Assembly (NCBI RefSeq): GCF_003258835.1
Contig: NZ_NPEV01000015.1
Span: forward strand, 21,024 to 85,023
DNA from: Rhodobium orientis
GTDB lineage: Bacteria; Pseudomonadota; Alphaproteobacteria; Rhizobiales; Rhodobiaceae
DNA: 64,000 nt
Direction: 5' to 3'
Below the pieces are notes generated by a model. It was not told the DNA's origin and did not search any database. It saw nothing but the letters and a program-made list of their open reading frames with translations. Below, piece by piece: positions 9,370 to 18,936 of this stretch; the first letter of the stretch is position 1, and each line of letters starts with the position of its first letter. Made by a program: the position numbers and the translations under genes.

Positions 9370-11823
9370 ATGCCCGTCTGCAAGAAGGTGCCGATGCAAC
9401 TCCCCATCGAATCCGCCCTGCCGGAGCTTCTGAAAAGCCTCAGCGCGCGGCCCGACGCGGTGCTCGTCGCACCCCCGGGCGCCGGCAAGACGACCCGCGT
9501 GCCCCTGGCGCTCCTCGACGCCGCCTGGCGCGGCGACGGCCGCATCGTGGTGCTGGAGCCGCGCCGGCTCGCGGCCCGCGCCGCCGCCCGGCGCATGGCG
9601 TCCATGCTCGGCGAGGAGGTCGGCGAAACGGTCGGCTACCGGGTGCGGATGGAGAGCCGCGTTTCAAAAAAGACCCGCATCGAGGTGGTGACGGAAGGCG
9701 TCTTCACCAGGCGCATCCTCGGCGATCCGGAACTTTCGGGCGTCGCCGCCGTGCTCTTCGACGAGTTCCACGAAAGGAGCCTCGACGGCGACACCGGCCT
9801 CGCGCTGGCGTTGGAGGTTCGCGAGGCCTTGCGCCCCGACCTCCGTCTCCTCGTCATGTCGGCGACCATCGACGGCGCCCGCGTTTCATCGCTCCTCGGC
9901 GATGCCCCGGTGATCGACTGCCCGGGCCGCATCTTTCCGGTCGAAACCCGCTATCTCGGCCGGGATCCCTTGAAGCGCATCGAGGACGAGGCGACTGCCG
10001 CCGTCCGCAAGGCGCTGCGCGAGGAGACAGGTTCCGTCCTTGTCTTCCTGCCCGGCCAGGGCGAGATCGAGCGCACGGCCGAGCGGCTCCGCGAGGCCGT
10101 GCCGGAGACCGTCGACCTCTGCCCCCTCTACGGCGCTCTGAGGCCGGCCGACCAGGACCGCGCCATCCGCCCGGCCGAGCCCGGCCGGCGCAAGGTGGTG
10201 CTGGCGTCCGCGATCGCCGAGACCTCGCTGACAATCGAGGGCGTGCGCGTGGTCATCGACTGCGGCCTTGCCCGCAAGCCGGTTTATGAGCCGGCTAATG
10301 GGCTGACGCGCCTTGAGACCGTCCGCGTCTCCCGCGCCGCCGCCGACCAGCGCCGCGGCCGTGCCGGCCGGCTGGAGCCCGGCATCTGCTACCGGCTCTG
10401 GGAGGAGGGCCAGACGGCGGCCCTGCAGCCCTTCGACCGGCCGGAGATCCTGGAAGCGGACCTCGCCGGCCTCGTCCTCGACGTCGCCGCCTGGGGCACG
10501 AGCGATCCGGCGAGCCTACAATGGCTCGACCCGCCGCCGAAACCGGCCTGGACCGAGGCCGTGGCACTCCTCAAAGACCTCGACGCGCTGGACAACGACG
10601 GCCGGCTGACGGCGGCCGGAAAGGCCATCGCCGACCTGCCGCTTCACCCGCGGCTCGCCCATATGGTCGCCCGCGCGGCGCAAGACGGCGAGGCGATGCT
10701 TGCCGCCGAGATCGCCGTCCTCGTCTCAGAACGTGGCCTCGGCGGCACGGACGTGGACGTCACGGACCGCCTGCGCCGGTTGCGGACCGAAAAGGGCAGG
10801 GCCACGAGCGCCCGCAAGCTGGCGGAAGGCTGGGCACGCCGCGCCGGCGGGACAATGACCAAGGGCGACCCGGCCGACGCCGGCCGCCTGCTGGCCATCG
10901 CCTATCCCGACCGCATCGCCCAGGCCAGGGGCGCCCACGGCCATTTCCGTCTCGCCAACGGCCGCGGCGGCCGCCTCGACGAGACGCACACGCTCGCCGG
11001 CGCGCCGTTCCTCGCCGTCGCCGAGTTGCAGGGCGCCGCGAAGGCGGCCCGCATCACGCTGGCGGCCCCGCTGTCGCTTGCCGGTATCGAGGCCGATTTC
11101 GCCGACCGTATCGAGACGAGCATCGACATCGCCTTCGACCGCTCCGCAAAGGCCGTCCGCGCCAGACGCCGCCGCCGCCTCGACAGCCTCGTCCTCGACG
11201 AGACGCCGGAGCCTAATCCCGATCCGGAGGCGGTGACGGCCGCGCTCCTTCAGGGCATCGCAGGCCTCGGCCTTTCCTGCTTGCCCTGGACGGCAAAGCT
11301 GGAGCGCCTGCGCGGGCGGATAGCGTTCGTCCACGCCCGCGACCCGCAAAACTGGCCGGACGTCGCAGACGATGCCCTGACGAAAACCCTGGACACCTGG
11401 CTCGGCCCCTTCATCGCCGGCAAGGCGGCGCTTGCCGAGATTTCCTCAGGTGATCTTCACGCCGCGTTCGACGCCCTTGCGCCGCGGGCCATGCTCGACC
11501 GGCTGGCGCCTGAGGAGATTTCCCTGCCGACGGGCCGCACCGCGCCCGTCGACTACGGCGCGGAAGCCGGCCCGACGCTTTCCGTCCGCCCGCAGGAGCT
11601 TTTCGGCCTCGACACCCATCCGGTGCTCGCCGGAACGCCGGTGGTGATCGAACTCCTGTCGCCCGCCGGCCGGCCGATTCAGTTGACGCGGGACCTTCCC
11701 GGCTTCTGGCGCGGCTCCTGGGCCGATGTGCGCCGCGACATGCGCGGCCGCTATCCCAAGCACCCCTGGCCGGAAGACCCCGTCGCCGCTGACCCGACGA
11801 CGCGCGCCAAACCGCGAAAATAG
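9370..11823 (+). CDS. hrpB: ATP-dependent helicase HrpB (DEAH-box)
   Basis: An 817-residue superfamily-2 helicase of the HrpB family. Walker A is PPGAGKTT (about 35-42), the DEAH-type box appears as DEFHERS near residue 130, motif III is SATIDG, and motif VI is QRRGRAGR near 320. The HrpB-specific C-terminal region follows, ending around PKHPWPEDP, a sequence typical of this family. HrpB is widespread and non-essential; its role in RNA metabolism is poorly defined. A second ATG at 9394 is an alternative start. The stop codon is followed directly by a nested palindromic repeat that could terminate transcription. Confidence 0.93.
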   Translation: MPVCKKVPMQLPIESALPELLKSLSARPDAVLVAPPGAGKTTRVPLALLDAAWRGDGRIVVLEPRRLAARAAARRMASMLGEEVGETVGYRVRMESRVSKKTRIEVVTEGVFTRRILGDPELSGVAAVLFDEFHERSLDGDTGLALALEVREALRPDLRLLVMSATIDGARVSSLLGDAPVIDCPGRIFPVETRYLGRDPLKRIEDEATAAVRKALREETGSVLVFLPGQGEIERTAERLREAVPETVDLCPLYGALRPADQDRAIRPAEPGRRKVVLASAIAETSLTIEGVRVVIDCGLARKPVYEPANGLTRLETVRVSRAAADQRRGRAGRLEPGICYRLWEEGQTAALQPFDRPEILEADLAGLVLDVAAWGTSDPASLQWLDPPPKPAWTEAVALLKDLDALDNDGRLTAAGKAIADLPLHPRLAHMVARAAQDGEAMLAAEIAVLVSERGLGGTDVDVTDRLRRLRTEKGRATSARKLAEGWARRAGGTMTKGDPADAGRLLAIAYPDRIAQARGAHGHFRLANGRGGRLDETHTLAGAPFLAVAELQGAAKAARITLAAPLSLAGIEADFADRIETSIDIAFDRSAKAVRARRRRRLDSLVLDETPEPNPDPEAVTAALLQGIAGLGLSCLPWTAKLERLRGRIAFVHARDPQNWPDVADDALTKTLDTWLGPFIAGKAALAEISSGDLHAAFDALAPRAMLDRLAPEEISLPTGRTAPVDYGAEAGPTLSVRPQELFGLDTHPVLAGTPVVIELLSPAGRPIQLTRDLPGFWRGSWADVRRDMRGRYPKHPWPEDPVAADPTTRAKPRK

Positions 11824-11946
11824 CCCGTATTCCCGAACCGCAGGTCCGTGGCAGCGAAAAGTGGGAACCGGTTTTCGGACAAGAATACGGGCAGAAACAA
11901 AAGGTTGGAGCATTTCTCGCGGTTCAACAACCGCGAGAAATGCTCC
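11824..11946. repeat. Nested intergenic palindromic mosaic element downstream of hrpB
   Basis: Three inverted repeats lie in about 120 bases. An outer pair CCCGTATTC (11824-11832) and GAATACGGG (11883-11891) encloses an imperfect palindrome whose arms are CGAAAA (11855-11860) and TTTTCG (11872-11877). Next comes a perfect 18-base stem, GGAGCATTTCTCGCGGTT (11907-11924), with a CAAC loop and its exact complement (11929-11946). The AAGTGGGAACCGG core resembles intergenic mosaic repeats common in Rhizobiales chromosomes. It starts immediately after the hrpB stop and may double as a transcription terminator or RNA-stabilising structure. Confidence 0.75.
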
Positions 11947-12015
11947 AGCACCCTCCGATTTTACGGCCCGACAAGGTTTTTCTGCTAGCGGAAAGGGGTA
12001 AACGGAGCGGACGCC

Positions 12016-12534
12016 ATGGCGCGCATCATCGTTATTCTGGTCCTTGCTTGCGTTGCGGCGCTCTACGGCCCGCGGCTGTTGCAGGACGTTGCCGACAATC
12101 CGGACAGCCTTGCCGTCTCCTTCGGCGATAGCGAACCGGAGCGGCCGAAGGCCCGGGCCAGCGGCGGCACCATGGTGCTGAAGGCCGACCGCAGCGGCCA
12201 TTTCTTTGCCGAGCCGCGCATCAACGGCCGCCAGATCGATGCCGTCATCGACACCGGCGCCACCGCCGTCGTCCTCACCTATGAGGATGCGCGCAACATC
12301 GGCGTTCTGCCGCCGGAGTCGAAATTCACCGTACCGGTGCGCACCGCCAACGGCACGACGACGACGGCGGCCGCCGATCTTCGCGAAATCCGCCTCGGCT
12401 CCATCCGCGTCGGCAATGTGCGGGCCCTCGTCGCACGCCGCGGCGAGCTTTCCGTCACGCTCCTCGGCATGTCGTTCCTCAGCCGCCTGTCGCGCGCCGA
12501 CATGCGCGGCGGCGAACTCGTACTGCGCCCCTGA
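12016..12534 (+). CDS. TIGR02281-type clan AA (retropepsin-like) aspartic protease, membrane anchored
   Basis: A 172-residue protein with one N-terminal hydrophobic segment (about 3-18), so probably tethered to the inner membrane with the domain in the periplasm. The single catalytic motif Asp79-Thr-Gly (VIDTGATAVVL) and the downstream LLGMSFLSRL match the single-domain retropepsin-like family common in alphaproteobacteria, which must dimerise to form an active site. Related rickettsial and rhizobial proteins have been shown or proposed to be HIV-protease-like. The substrate is unknown. It is a stand-alone gene between a palindromic repeat and the phosphomannomutase gene. Confidence 0.85.
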   Translation: MARIIVILVLACVAALYGPRLLQDVADNPDSLAVSFGDSEPERPKARASGGTMVLKADRSGHFFAEPRINGRQIDAVIDTGATAVVLTYEDARNIGVLPPESKFTVPVRTANGTTTTAAADLREIRLGSIRVGNVRALVARRGELSVTLLGMSFLSRLSRADMRGGELVLRP

Positions 12535-12535
12535 G

Positions 12536-12564
12536 AGACGGACCCTTTCCCGTCGGTTCCGTCT
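12536..12564 (+). terminator. Possible hairpin terminator after the aspartic protease gene
   Basis: The arms AGACGGA (12536-12542) and TCCGTCT (12558-12564) pair perfectly across a 15-base loop, right after the TGA. There is no long T-run, so intrinsic termination is uncertain. Confidence 0.3.
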
Positions 12565-12700
12565 TGCCCGTCCGCGCGGCCAGGGCTGGAACAACTACGG
12601 CCTTTACCTCATTCATCCTATGTCCGGTCTAGGCAAAAGTTGGCCGATCGGCTAACACCGTCCTAGATATTTTCGCAAAAGCATAGCGCGAGGCCTTTCG

Positions 12701-14221
12701 ATGTTTCCGACCCCCAAGCCGTCGCTCCAGCCCAACACCTACGCCTTCGAAACCGAGCCGCTCGTCAAGCCGACCGGCTTTCGCGAATACGATGCGCGCT
12801 GGTGGTTCGGCCATCCCGGCTCCGACAAGCCGCCCGAGCTCAACCTGATGGGCGTCCAGGCGCTCGGCATGGGCCTCGGCACCCTGATCAAGGAGCGCGG
12901 CGTCAAACCGGAACTGGTCACCGGCCACGACTACCGGTCCTATTCCTCGGCCATCAAGATGGCGCTGGTGAATGGCCTGATGGCGGCCGGCATCAAGGTC
13001 CACGACATCGGCCTGGCGCTCTCGCCGATGGCCTATTTCGCCCAGTTCGCCCTCGACGTTCCGGCCGTCGCCATGGTCACCGCGTCGCACAACGACAATG
13101 GCTGGACCGGCGTCAAGATGGGCTGCGACCGCCCGCTGACCTTCGGCCCGGACGAGATGGGCCGGCTCAAGGACATCGTGCTGAACGGCGAGTTCGACCT
13201 GTCCGGCGGCGGCACCTACGTCTTCGTCGAGAACTTCCCGGACAAATACACCGAGGACCTGACGTCGAGCTTCAAGCTGAAGCGGCCGATCAAGGTCGTC
13301 GCGGCCTGCGGCAACGGCACCGCGGGTGCCTTCGCCCCGCGCGTTTTGCGCGAGATCGGCGCCGACGTCATCGAGCTGGACTGCGAGCTCGACCACTCCT
13401 TCCCGCGCTACAATCCGAACCCGGAGGACATGGAGATGCTCCATGCCCTGCGCGACAAGGTGCTGGAGACGGGCGCTGAGATCGGCGTCGGCTTCGACGG
13501 CGACGGCGACCGCTGCGGCGTCGTCGACAACAAGGGCGAGGAGATATTTGCCGACAAGGTCGGCGTCATGCTCGCGCGCGATCTCTCCGCCAAGCACCCC
13601 AACGCCCAGTTCGTCGTCGACGTGAAGTCGACGGGCCTGTTCATGACCGACCCGGTGCTGCAGCAGAACGGCGCCAAGACGGACTACTGGAAGACCGGCC
13701 ACTCCTACATCAAGCGCCGGGTGACCGAACTCAACGCCCTCGTCGGCTTCGAGAAGTCCGGCCACTATTTCTTCAACAAGCCGATCGGGCGCGGCTATGA
13801 CGACGGCCTCGTCTCGGCGATCGCCGTCCTGAAGATGCTCGACAACAACCCGGACAAGACCATGGCGGAGCTCCGCCAGGCCCTGCCGCACACCTGGGGC
13901 TCGCCGACCATGTCGCCCCATTGCGACGACGAGACCAAATACGGCGTCGTCGACAAGGTCGTCGCCCGTTTCACGGAGATGAAGGAAAAGGGCGAGAAGG
14001 TCGCCGGTCACGACATCCTCGACCTGGTCACCGTCAACGGCGTGCGCGTCGTCGCCGACGACGGCACCTGGGGCCTGGTGCGGGCCTCGTCCAACAAGCC
14101 GGAACTGGTCGTCGTCGTCGAAAGCCCCGTGTCCGAAGAGCGCATGCGCGACATGTTCCATGCCGTCGACGGCGTCCTTCGCGAGAACCCGGAAGTCGGC
14201 GACTACAACCAGACCATCTGA
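12701..14221 (+). CDS. Phosphomannomutase/phosphoglucomutase
   Basis: This 506-residue alpha-D-phosphohexomutase interconverts mannose 6-phosphate and mannose 1-phosphate (or the glucose analogues), supplying GDP-mannose or UDP-glucose for envelope polysaccharides. The catalytic phosphoserine is Ser129 in VTASHNDNG, the Mg2+ loop is GFDGDGDR (about 264-271), the sugar-specificity loop includes GFEKSGHYFF, and the C-terminal phosphate-binding loop follows (GLVRASSNKPEL). All four domains are present. The symbol manB or exoC would be possible but cannot be chosen from sequence alone. The next gene starts about 100 bases downstream on the same strand. Confidence 0.9.
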   Translation: MFPTPKPSLQPNTYAFETEPLVKPTGFREYDARWWFGHPGSDKPPELNLMGVQALGMGLGTLIKERGVKPELVTGHDYRSYSSAIKMALVNGLMAAGIKVHDIGLALSPMAYFAQFALDVPAVAMVTASHNDNGWTGVKMGCDRPLTFGPDEMGRLKDIVLNGEFDLSGGGTYVFVENFPDKYTEDLTSSFKLKRPIKVVAACGNGTAGAFAPRVLREIGADVIELDCELDHSFPRYNPNPEDMEMLHALRDKVLETGAEIGVGFDGDGDRCGVVDNKGEEIFADKVGVMLARDLSAKHPNAQFVVDVKSTGLFMTDPVLQQNGAKTDYWKTGHSYIKRRVTELNALVGFEKSGHYFFNKPIGRGYDDGLVSAIAVLKMLDNNPDKTMAELRQALPHTWGSPTMSPHCDDETKYGVVDKVVARFTEMKEKGEKVAGHDILDLVTVNGVRVVADDGTWGLVRASSNKPELVVVVESPVSEERMRDMFHAVDGVLRENPEVGDYNQTI

Positions 14222-14327
14222 TTTTTTCGACCTGGCGCGTCGCGGCTTGCCGCGGCCGCATCCTTTTCGGACCGGCGTGCCGACCAAAAGAACGGCGCGC
14301 CGGCCGTCCTTTCTGGATATCCCCGCC

Positions 14328-15365
<1,038 letters not shown>

Positions 15366-15431
15366 GTTCCGCCGCTCAACAGGCCAATCGCCAGGTCGCG
15401 CGTTGAGCGCCCCTGTTGCCGCACCCTCTGC

Positions 15432-15467
15432 CGTCATCCCGGCCGGAGCGAAGCGGAGAGCCGGGAT
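15432..15467. repeat. Dispersed palindromic repeat, GTCATCCCGG type
   Basis: The 8-base arms ATCCCGGC (15436-15443) and GCCGGGAT (15460-15467) flank GAGCGAAGCGGA. This is a hairpin repeat seen in many proteobacterial intergenic regions. It lies downstream of the deacetylase gene and next to the paired repeat at 15509-15604. Confidence 0.6.
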
Positions 15468-15508
15468 CTCGTGCTGCCAATGCGGAAGCCTGTCGCAGAT
15501 CCCTATGG

Positions 15509-15604
15509 ATTGCCGCGTCGGCCTAACGGCCTCCTCGCAATGACGTTGAAATTGTTCGTAAAACTAACCAAGACCGTCATTGCGAGCGAAGCGAAGCAAT
15601 CCAG
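15509..15604. repeat. Paired REP-like element, copy A (CATTGCGAG...GCAATCCAG family)
   Basis: Two members of one dispersed repeat face each other. The inverted copy covers 15509-15545 (ends in TCGCAATGACG), and the direct copy covers 15575-15604 (CGTCATTGCGAGCGAAGCGA then AGCAATCCAG), separated by about 30 AT-rich bases. The same paired layout occurs at 32812-32912 and 38177-38270. The rest of 15366-15726 holds no gene that I can support. Confidence 0.7.
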
Positions 15605-15726
15605 GCAACGGCGTTCCGGCAGCAATCGGCATATTGTTTGGACAGGGCCAATAGCCCGGGGGGAAGGCGGTTGGTGTCGCAGGAGGGAGGGCAACGGTCG
15701 TTCAACCGTGCTCCGGCCCAAAAGCG

Positions 15727-16347
15727 TCACGCCACCGGCAGTCCGAAGCGTTCGAAATCCGCACGAAGCGCTGCCGGCGAGGTGAATTGAACCGCCTGAA
15801 GGCCGACCGAGCGTGCGCCCTCCACATTGGCGGCGACGTCGTCGATGAAGAGCGAGCGCTGAGGCTCGATGCCGAAGCGGTCGACCGCCAGCCGGAAGAG
15901 GCGCGGGTCGGGTTTGCCGAGGCCTTCCTCGGCCGAGACGACGATATCCCGGAAGAGCGACAGGAACGGGAACCGCGCCTTCGTCTCGGCGAAGGTGTCG
16001 CTGGAAAAATTGGTGATCGAATAGAGCGGCACGCCGTTCCGGTGCAGCGCTTCAAGGAGATCAACGCTTTCCGGGATCGGGCCCGGCACCATCTCCTGCC
16101 AGCGGGTGCGGAAGGCGCGGATGGCGTCTTCGTGCTCTGGAAAGCGCGCGATGCGTTCCGCAATCGCCACGTCCCAGCTTCGCCCGAGATCCTGCTGGTA
16201 GTTCCACTCCGAGGTACAGATCTCGGCAAGGAACCGGTCGACGGCCGCCTCGTCCGGCAGGATCTGGCGGAACAGGAGGTGGGGGTCATAGGCGACGAGC
16301 ACCCGGCCGATATCGAAAATGACGGTGTCGATCTTGGTCTCGGTCAT
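15727..16347 (-). CDS. HAD family phosphatase (YihX-like, subfamily IA)
   Basis: A 206-residue HAD hydrolase. Motif I is VIFDIGRVLVAYD: the nucleophile Asp is present and the second Asp is replaced by Gly, as in YihX-type sugar-phosphate phosphatases (FDLGNV). Motif II is SITNFS, motif III is GKPDP, and motif IV is FIDDVAANVEGA. It probably dephosphorylates a small phosphometabolite such as a hexose 1-phosphate. I set the start at the ATG giving MTETKIDTV; the frame stays open far upstream but runs antisense to the PhnD-like gene. It is divergent from that gene with about 180 bases between them. Confidence 0.87.
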   Translation of the reverse strand: MTETKIDTVIFDIGRVLVAYDPHLLFRQILPDEAAVDRFLAEICTSEWNYQQDLGRSWDVAIAERIARFPEHEDAIRAFRTRWQEMVPGPIPESVDLLEALHRNGVPLYSITNFSSDTFAETKARFPFLSLFRDIVVSAEEGLGKPDPRLFRLAVDRFGIEPQRSLFIDDVAANVEGARSVGLQAVQFTSPAALRADFERFGLPVA

Positions 16348-16524
16348 GGCGAAGGGTCCGGGGCAGGGCGTTGGCGCAAGAGCAAACAGGTCGAACAGAT
16401 GTCCCGTTTTGGCCGGGCGATTGCGGCAAGGCAAGCGGATCGCGCAAGCATTTCGGTTTGAAATCGCGGGCCTTGTGACGCAGTATCGGCAAGGCGAGGG
16501 GGCGGAACACCGGGACCAGGACAG

Positions 16525-17475
16525 ATGATCCGGATCAGGGTCGGCACAGTGCCACTCCTCGTTGCCGCCGTTGTCGCCATGCTGGCGGCCGGGCTGCCGG
16601 CGCGCGCCGACTGGCGCGACACGGTCAAGGTGCTGCGGATCGGCGTCGTCGTCGGCGCCAACCCGATCCAGCGCCTCAAGCAACTGGAGCCGTTTCGCCG
16701 CCGCATCAGCGCCAAAGCCGGGCTGCCAGTCGAGTTCGTCCCCGCGGTCGGCTATTCCAGCCTCATCGACGCCCACACCACCGGCCGCATCGACTACGCC
16801 ATCTACGGCGCCGCCGCCTATGGTGCCGCGTCCGCGCTCTGCGGCTGCATCGAGCCGCTTGCCGCGCCCGCGGCCGCCGACGGCAGCCTTTCCTATCGCG
16901 CCGTCATCGTGGTGCGCGCCGATGCGGCGGTCCGCGCGATCGACGACCTGAAAGGCAAATCCCTGATCCTCGGCCGTCCCGGCGCCACGGCCGGCGATCT
17001 GGTGCCGATCGCCGAACTTGCCGCGGCCGGCCTCGAGCCGGCCTCCTTCTTTTCCCGCATCCGCCATGCCGACGGGCCGAAGGCCGCCATCGGCACGGTG
17101 CTGGCCGGCCTTGGTGACGCCGCCGTCGCCTGGGAGCCGGACGACGCTGGCCGCGGGCCGCTCGCCGGCCTCGCGGCGGCAGCGGACGTCGCGGGTCCCG
17201 CCGTGCGGATCGTCTGGCGGTCGCGGCCGATCGCCCACGGGCCGCACGCGGTCTCAAAACGCCTTCCGCAGCCCCTGAAGGACCGCTTGCGCTCCGCGCT
17301 CCTCAGGCTGAAATCCCTCGACCGCACCGCCTATGACGCGGTGGAGCGCTATTTCGCGGGTGGCTTTTCCGGGGTTACCGAGGACGCCTATCGGCCGATG
17401 GTGGAGGTGTTCGCGCCGGCAGCAACGGCGCCGGCAACGGCCCCTCCGGCCGCTGTCGGGCCGGACAATGGATGA
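16525..17475 (+). CDS. PhnD/SsuA/TauA-like phosphate/phosphonate-type periplasmic binding protein (orphan)
   Basis: A 316-residue secreted protein with a signal peptide ending near LPARA (about residue 28). The domain starts LRIGVVVGANP and has the PhnD-family features ISAKAGLPVEF (a K-L-G-like segment), SSLIDAHTTGRIDYAIYGAAAY and LKGKSLILGRPGATAG. The family binds phosphonate, phosphite or other oxyanions for ABC import, or serves as a sensor domain. No permease or ATPase gene lies nearby, so it either works with a distant transporter or as a sensory partner. It ends about 50 bases from the convergent TadG-like gene. Confidence 0.82.
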   Translation: MIRIRVGTVPLLVAAVVAMLAAGLPARADWRDTVKVLRIGVVVGANPIQRLKQLEPFRRRISAKAGLPVEFVPAVGYSSLIDAHTTGRIDYAIYGAAAYGAASALCGCIEPLAAPAAADGSLSYRAVIVVRADAAVRAIDDLKGKSLILGRPGATAGDLVPIAELAAAGLEPASFFSRIRHADGPKAAIGTVLAGLGDAAVAWEPDDAGRGPLAGLAAAADVAGPAVRIVWRSRPIAHGPHAVSKRLPQPLKDRLRSALLRLKSLDRTAYDAVERYFAGGFSGVTEDAYRPMVEVFAPAATAPATAPPAAVGPDNG

Positions 17476-17526
17476 GCCGGGGAAGGGGACGGGCGGCGGC
17501 GGTCGGCCTGCAGGCGGCCGCGCCGG

Positions 17527-18108
17527 TCAGTTGAATTCGATGGTCGCGGAATTGCGCGGCCTCAGGAACGTGATCTCTTCCATTTCGAAGTTCGGCGAGC
17601 CGAAAAGCTCGTCGGCGAGGGTGGGGAAGATCGCCCGATAGCTGAATTCGACCCTGGCGATGATCAGCCACTGGTCGGACAGGTCGAGGGTGTCGGGAAT
17701 GGAGACCGGCGGCGCTGCTCCCTTCGCCCAGGCGCTGTCGTTCTGCGCCTTGCTCCATTTGACCTCGGCATTGCCGGTGTCTTCGTCCTCGCCGATGGCG
17801 GCAACGACGATTTTCAGGCCGGTGGCGTCGTAGGGCGACATCACCGTTTCCGTCGCGGAAAAGACGTTGGAGATCTCGTCGTCGGTCATCTGGGTTTCCT
17901 GGGTGACCAGGTCGGCCAGGGTACTCGCGGTCTGTGTGATCTTGCGGTTGACGGTGATCGCTTCGGAGAGTTCCACCGTGCCGATGAAAGTGGTGATCAG
18001 GATCGGCGCCAGCAGCGCGAATTCGACCGCGGCGATACCGGCCAGGTCCCGGCGGAAGCGGCGGGCGCTTTCAAGGGCATTCTGGGAGATACGGGACAGG
18101 AACGTCAT
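17527..18108 (-). CDS. TadE/TadG-like pilus assembly protein (minor pseudopilin)
   Basis: 193 residues. A single N-terminal hydrophobic helix (about 26-48) contains the TadE-like signature AAVEFALLAP with Glu at the position expected after processing. The rest (DADDE-rich, then a beta-rich region ending TIEFN) would lie outside the membrane. I chose the ATG giving MTFLSRIS; a longer frame adds 17 residues that overlap the upstream gene. Its order after the other TadE-like gene (16-base gap) suggests one operon for two minor pilins of the Tad apparatus encoded 2 kb downstream on the other strand. Confidence 0.83.
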   Translation of the reverse strand: MTFLSRISQNALESARRFRRDLAGIAAVEFALLAPILITTFIGTVELSEAITVNRKITQTASTLADLVTQETQMTDDEISNVFSATETVMSPYDATGLKIVVAAIGEDEDTGNAEVKWSKAQNDSAWAKGAAPPVSIPDTLDLSDQWLIIARVEFSYRAIFPTLADELFGSPNFEMEEITFLRPRNSATIEFN

Positions 18109-18124
18109 CGGCGGCACCTGCGGT

Positions 18125-18724
18125 TCACCAGGGGAACGGTTCGTTGCGGAACGCGGCAACGGAGGCGAGCAGGCGGCGGCCGTTCGACATGTCGGAAAAG
18201 ATGAGGCCCGTCATCGGGCTGATCATCGGCCATTCGTAGTAGGCCCGGACGACAACGATATCGCGGGCGCCGCCCTGGTCGTACTGCATCTTGCCTTCGT
18301 CAACCTTCAGCTTGGTATCGCCCTCGTCGTCGGTGACCTCGTCGACCGGATTGGAGGCGGCGTTGGCGGAGGTGAAGTTGTCGTAGGTGCGCACGTCGAT
18401 ATGCAGGAAGGCGTCACAATCGAACATGCTGGTGAGCTTGTCGCAGACCTGTTCCTTGAATTTCGCCTTGCTGAACGACTGCTGCTGCGCCTGGCCCGTG
18501 CGGATCAATCGCGCGGTATCGGAGACGGCGTTGTCGAGCAACTGGTTGGCGAAGATCGTGAAGGCGACCTCGAAGATCATGAACAGCAGCGGAAAGAACC
18601 AGATCGACACCAGCGCGAACTCGATCGCGTAGACGCCGTCCTCATTGGCGAGGAACCGGCGCGGAACGAGACGCCGGGCCATGCGGCCAATGGTTTTCCC
18701 GGTCGATGTCGCGATGTCGCGCAT
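18125..18724 (-). CDS. TadE-like pilus assembly protein
   Basis: 199 residues with an N-terminal basic region (RRLVPRRF) and a helix with the signature GVYAIEFALVSIWFFPLLF near residue 30-50, as in TadE/TadF pseudopilins. Two Cys (in QVCDKLTSMFDCDAF) could form a disulfide in the exported part. The ATG at 18724 is preceded closely by GGGGAAGGA; a TTG 45 bases upstream would extend it but has no better ribosome site. It forms a two-gene unit with the TadG-like gene. These proteins are thought to be processed by the CpaA peptidase and to aid Flp fibre assembly. Confidence 0.82.
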   Translation of the reverse strand: MRDIATSTGKTIGRMARRLVPRRFLANEDGVYAIEFALVSIWFFPLLFMIFEVAFTIFANQLLDNAVSDTARLIRTGQAQQQSFSKAKFKEQVCDKLTSMFDCDAFLHIDVRTYDNFTSANAASNPVDEVTDDEGDTKLKVDEGKMQYDQGGARDIVVVRAYYEWPMISPMTGLIFSDMSNGRRLLASVAAFRNEPFPW

Positions 18725-18936
18725 TCCTTCCCCTCTTTGCTCCGCCAACCAAATGATGGATCGGAACAATTTCGCTCCGGATTAATATCAGGGGAACATT
18801 GATGAAGGGTTTCTATCACCGGCAGTTACCGCAAACGCGGCCCGAACCGGGAGCGTCGTAAACGCCGGGTTAACGCAACGGGGATGCGGGCCGGGCACGC
18901 GGGCCGGGATCTGGTGGGGTGCTCCGGAAAACGACC

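Noticed and set aside
16348..17247. Extension of the HAD phosphatase frame upstream of its ATG
   Set aside because: It would run antisense through the PhnD-like gene and contains no domain; the HAD motif I begins just after the ATG at 16347.
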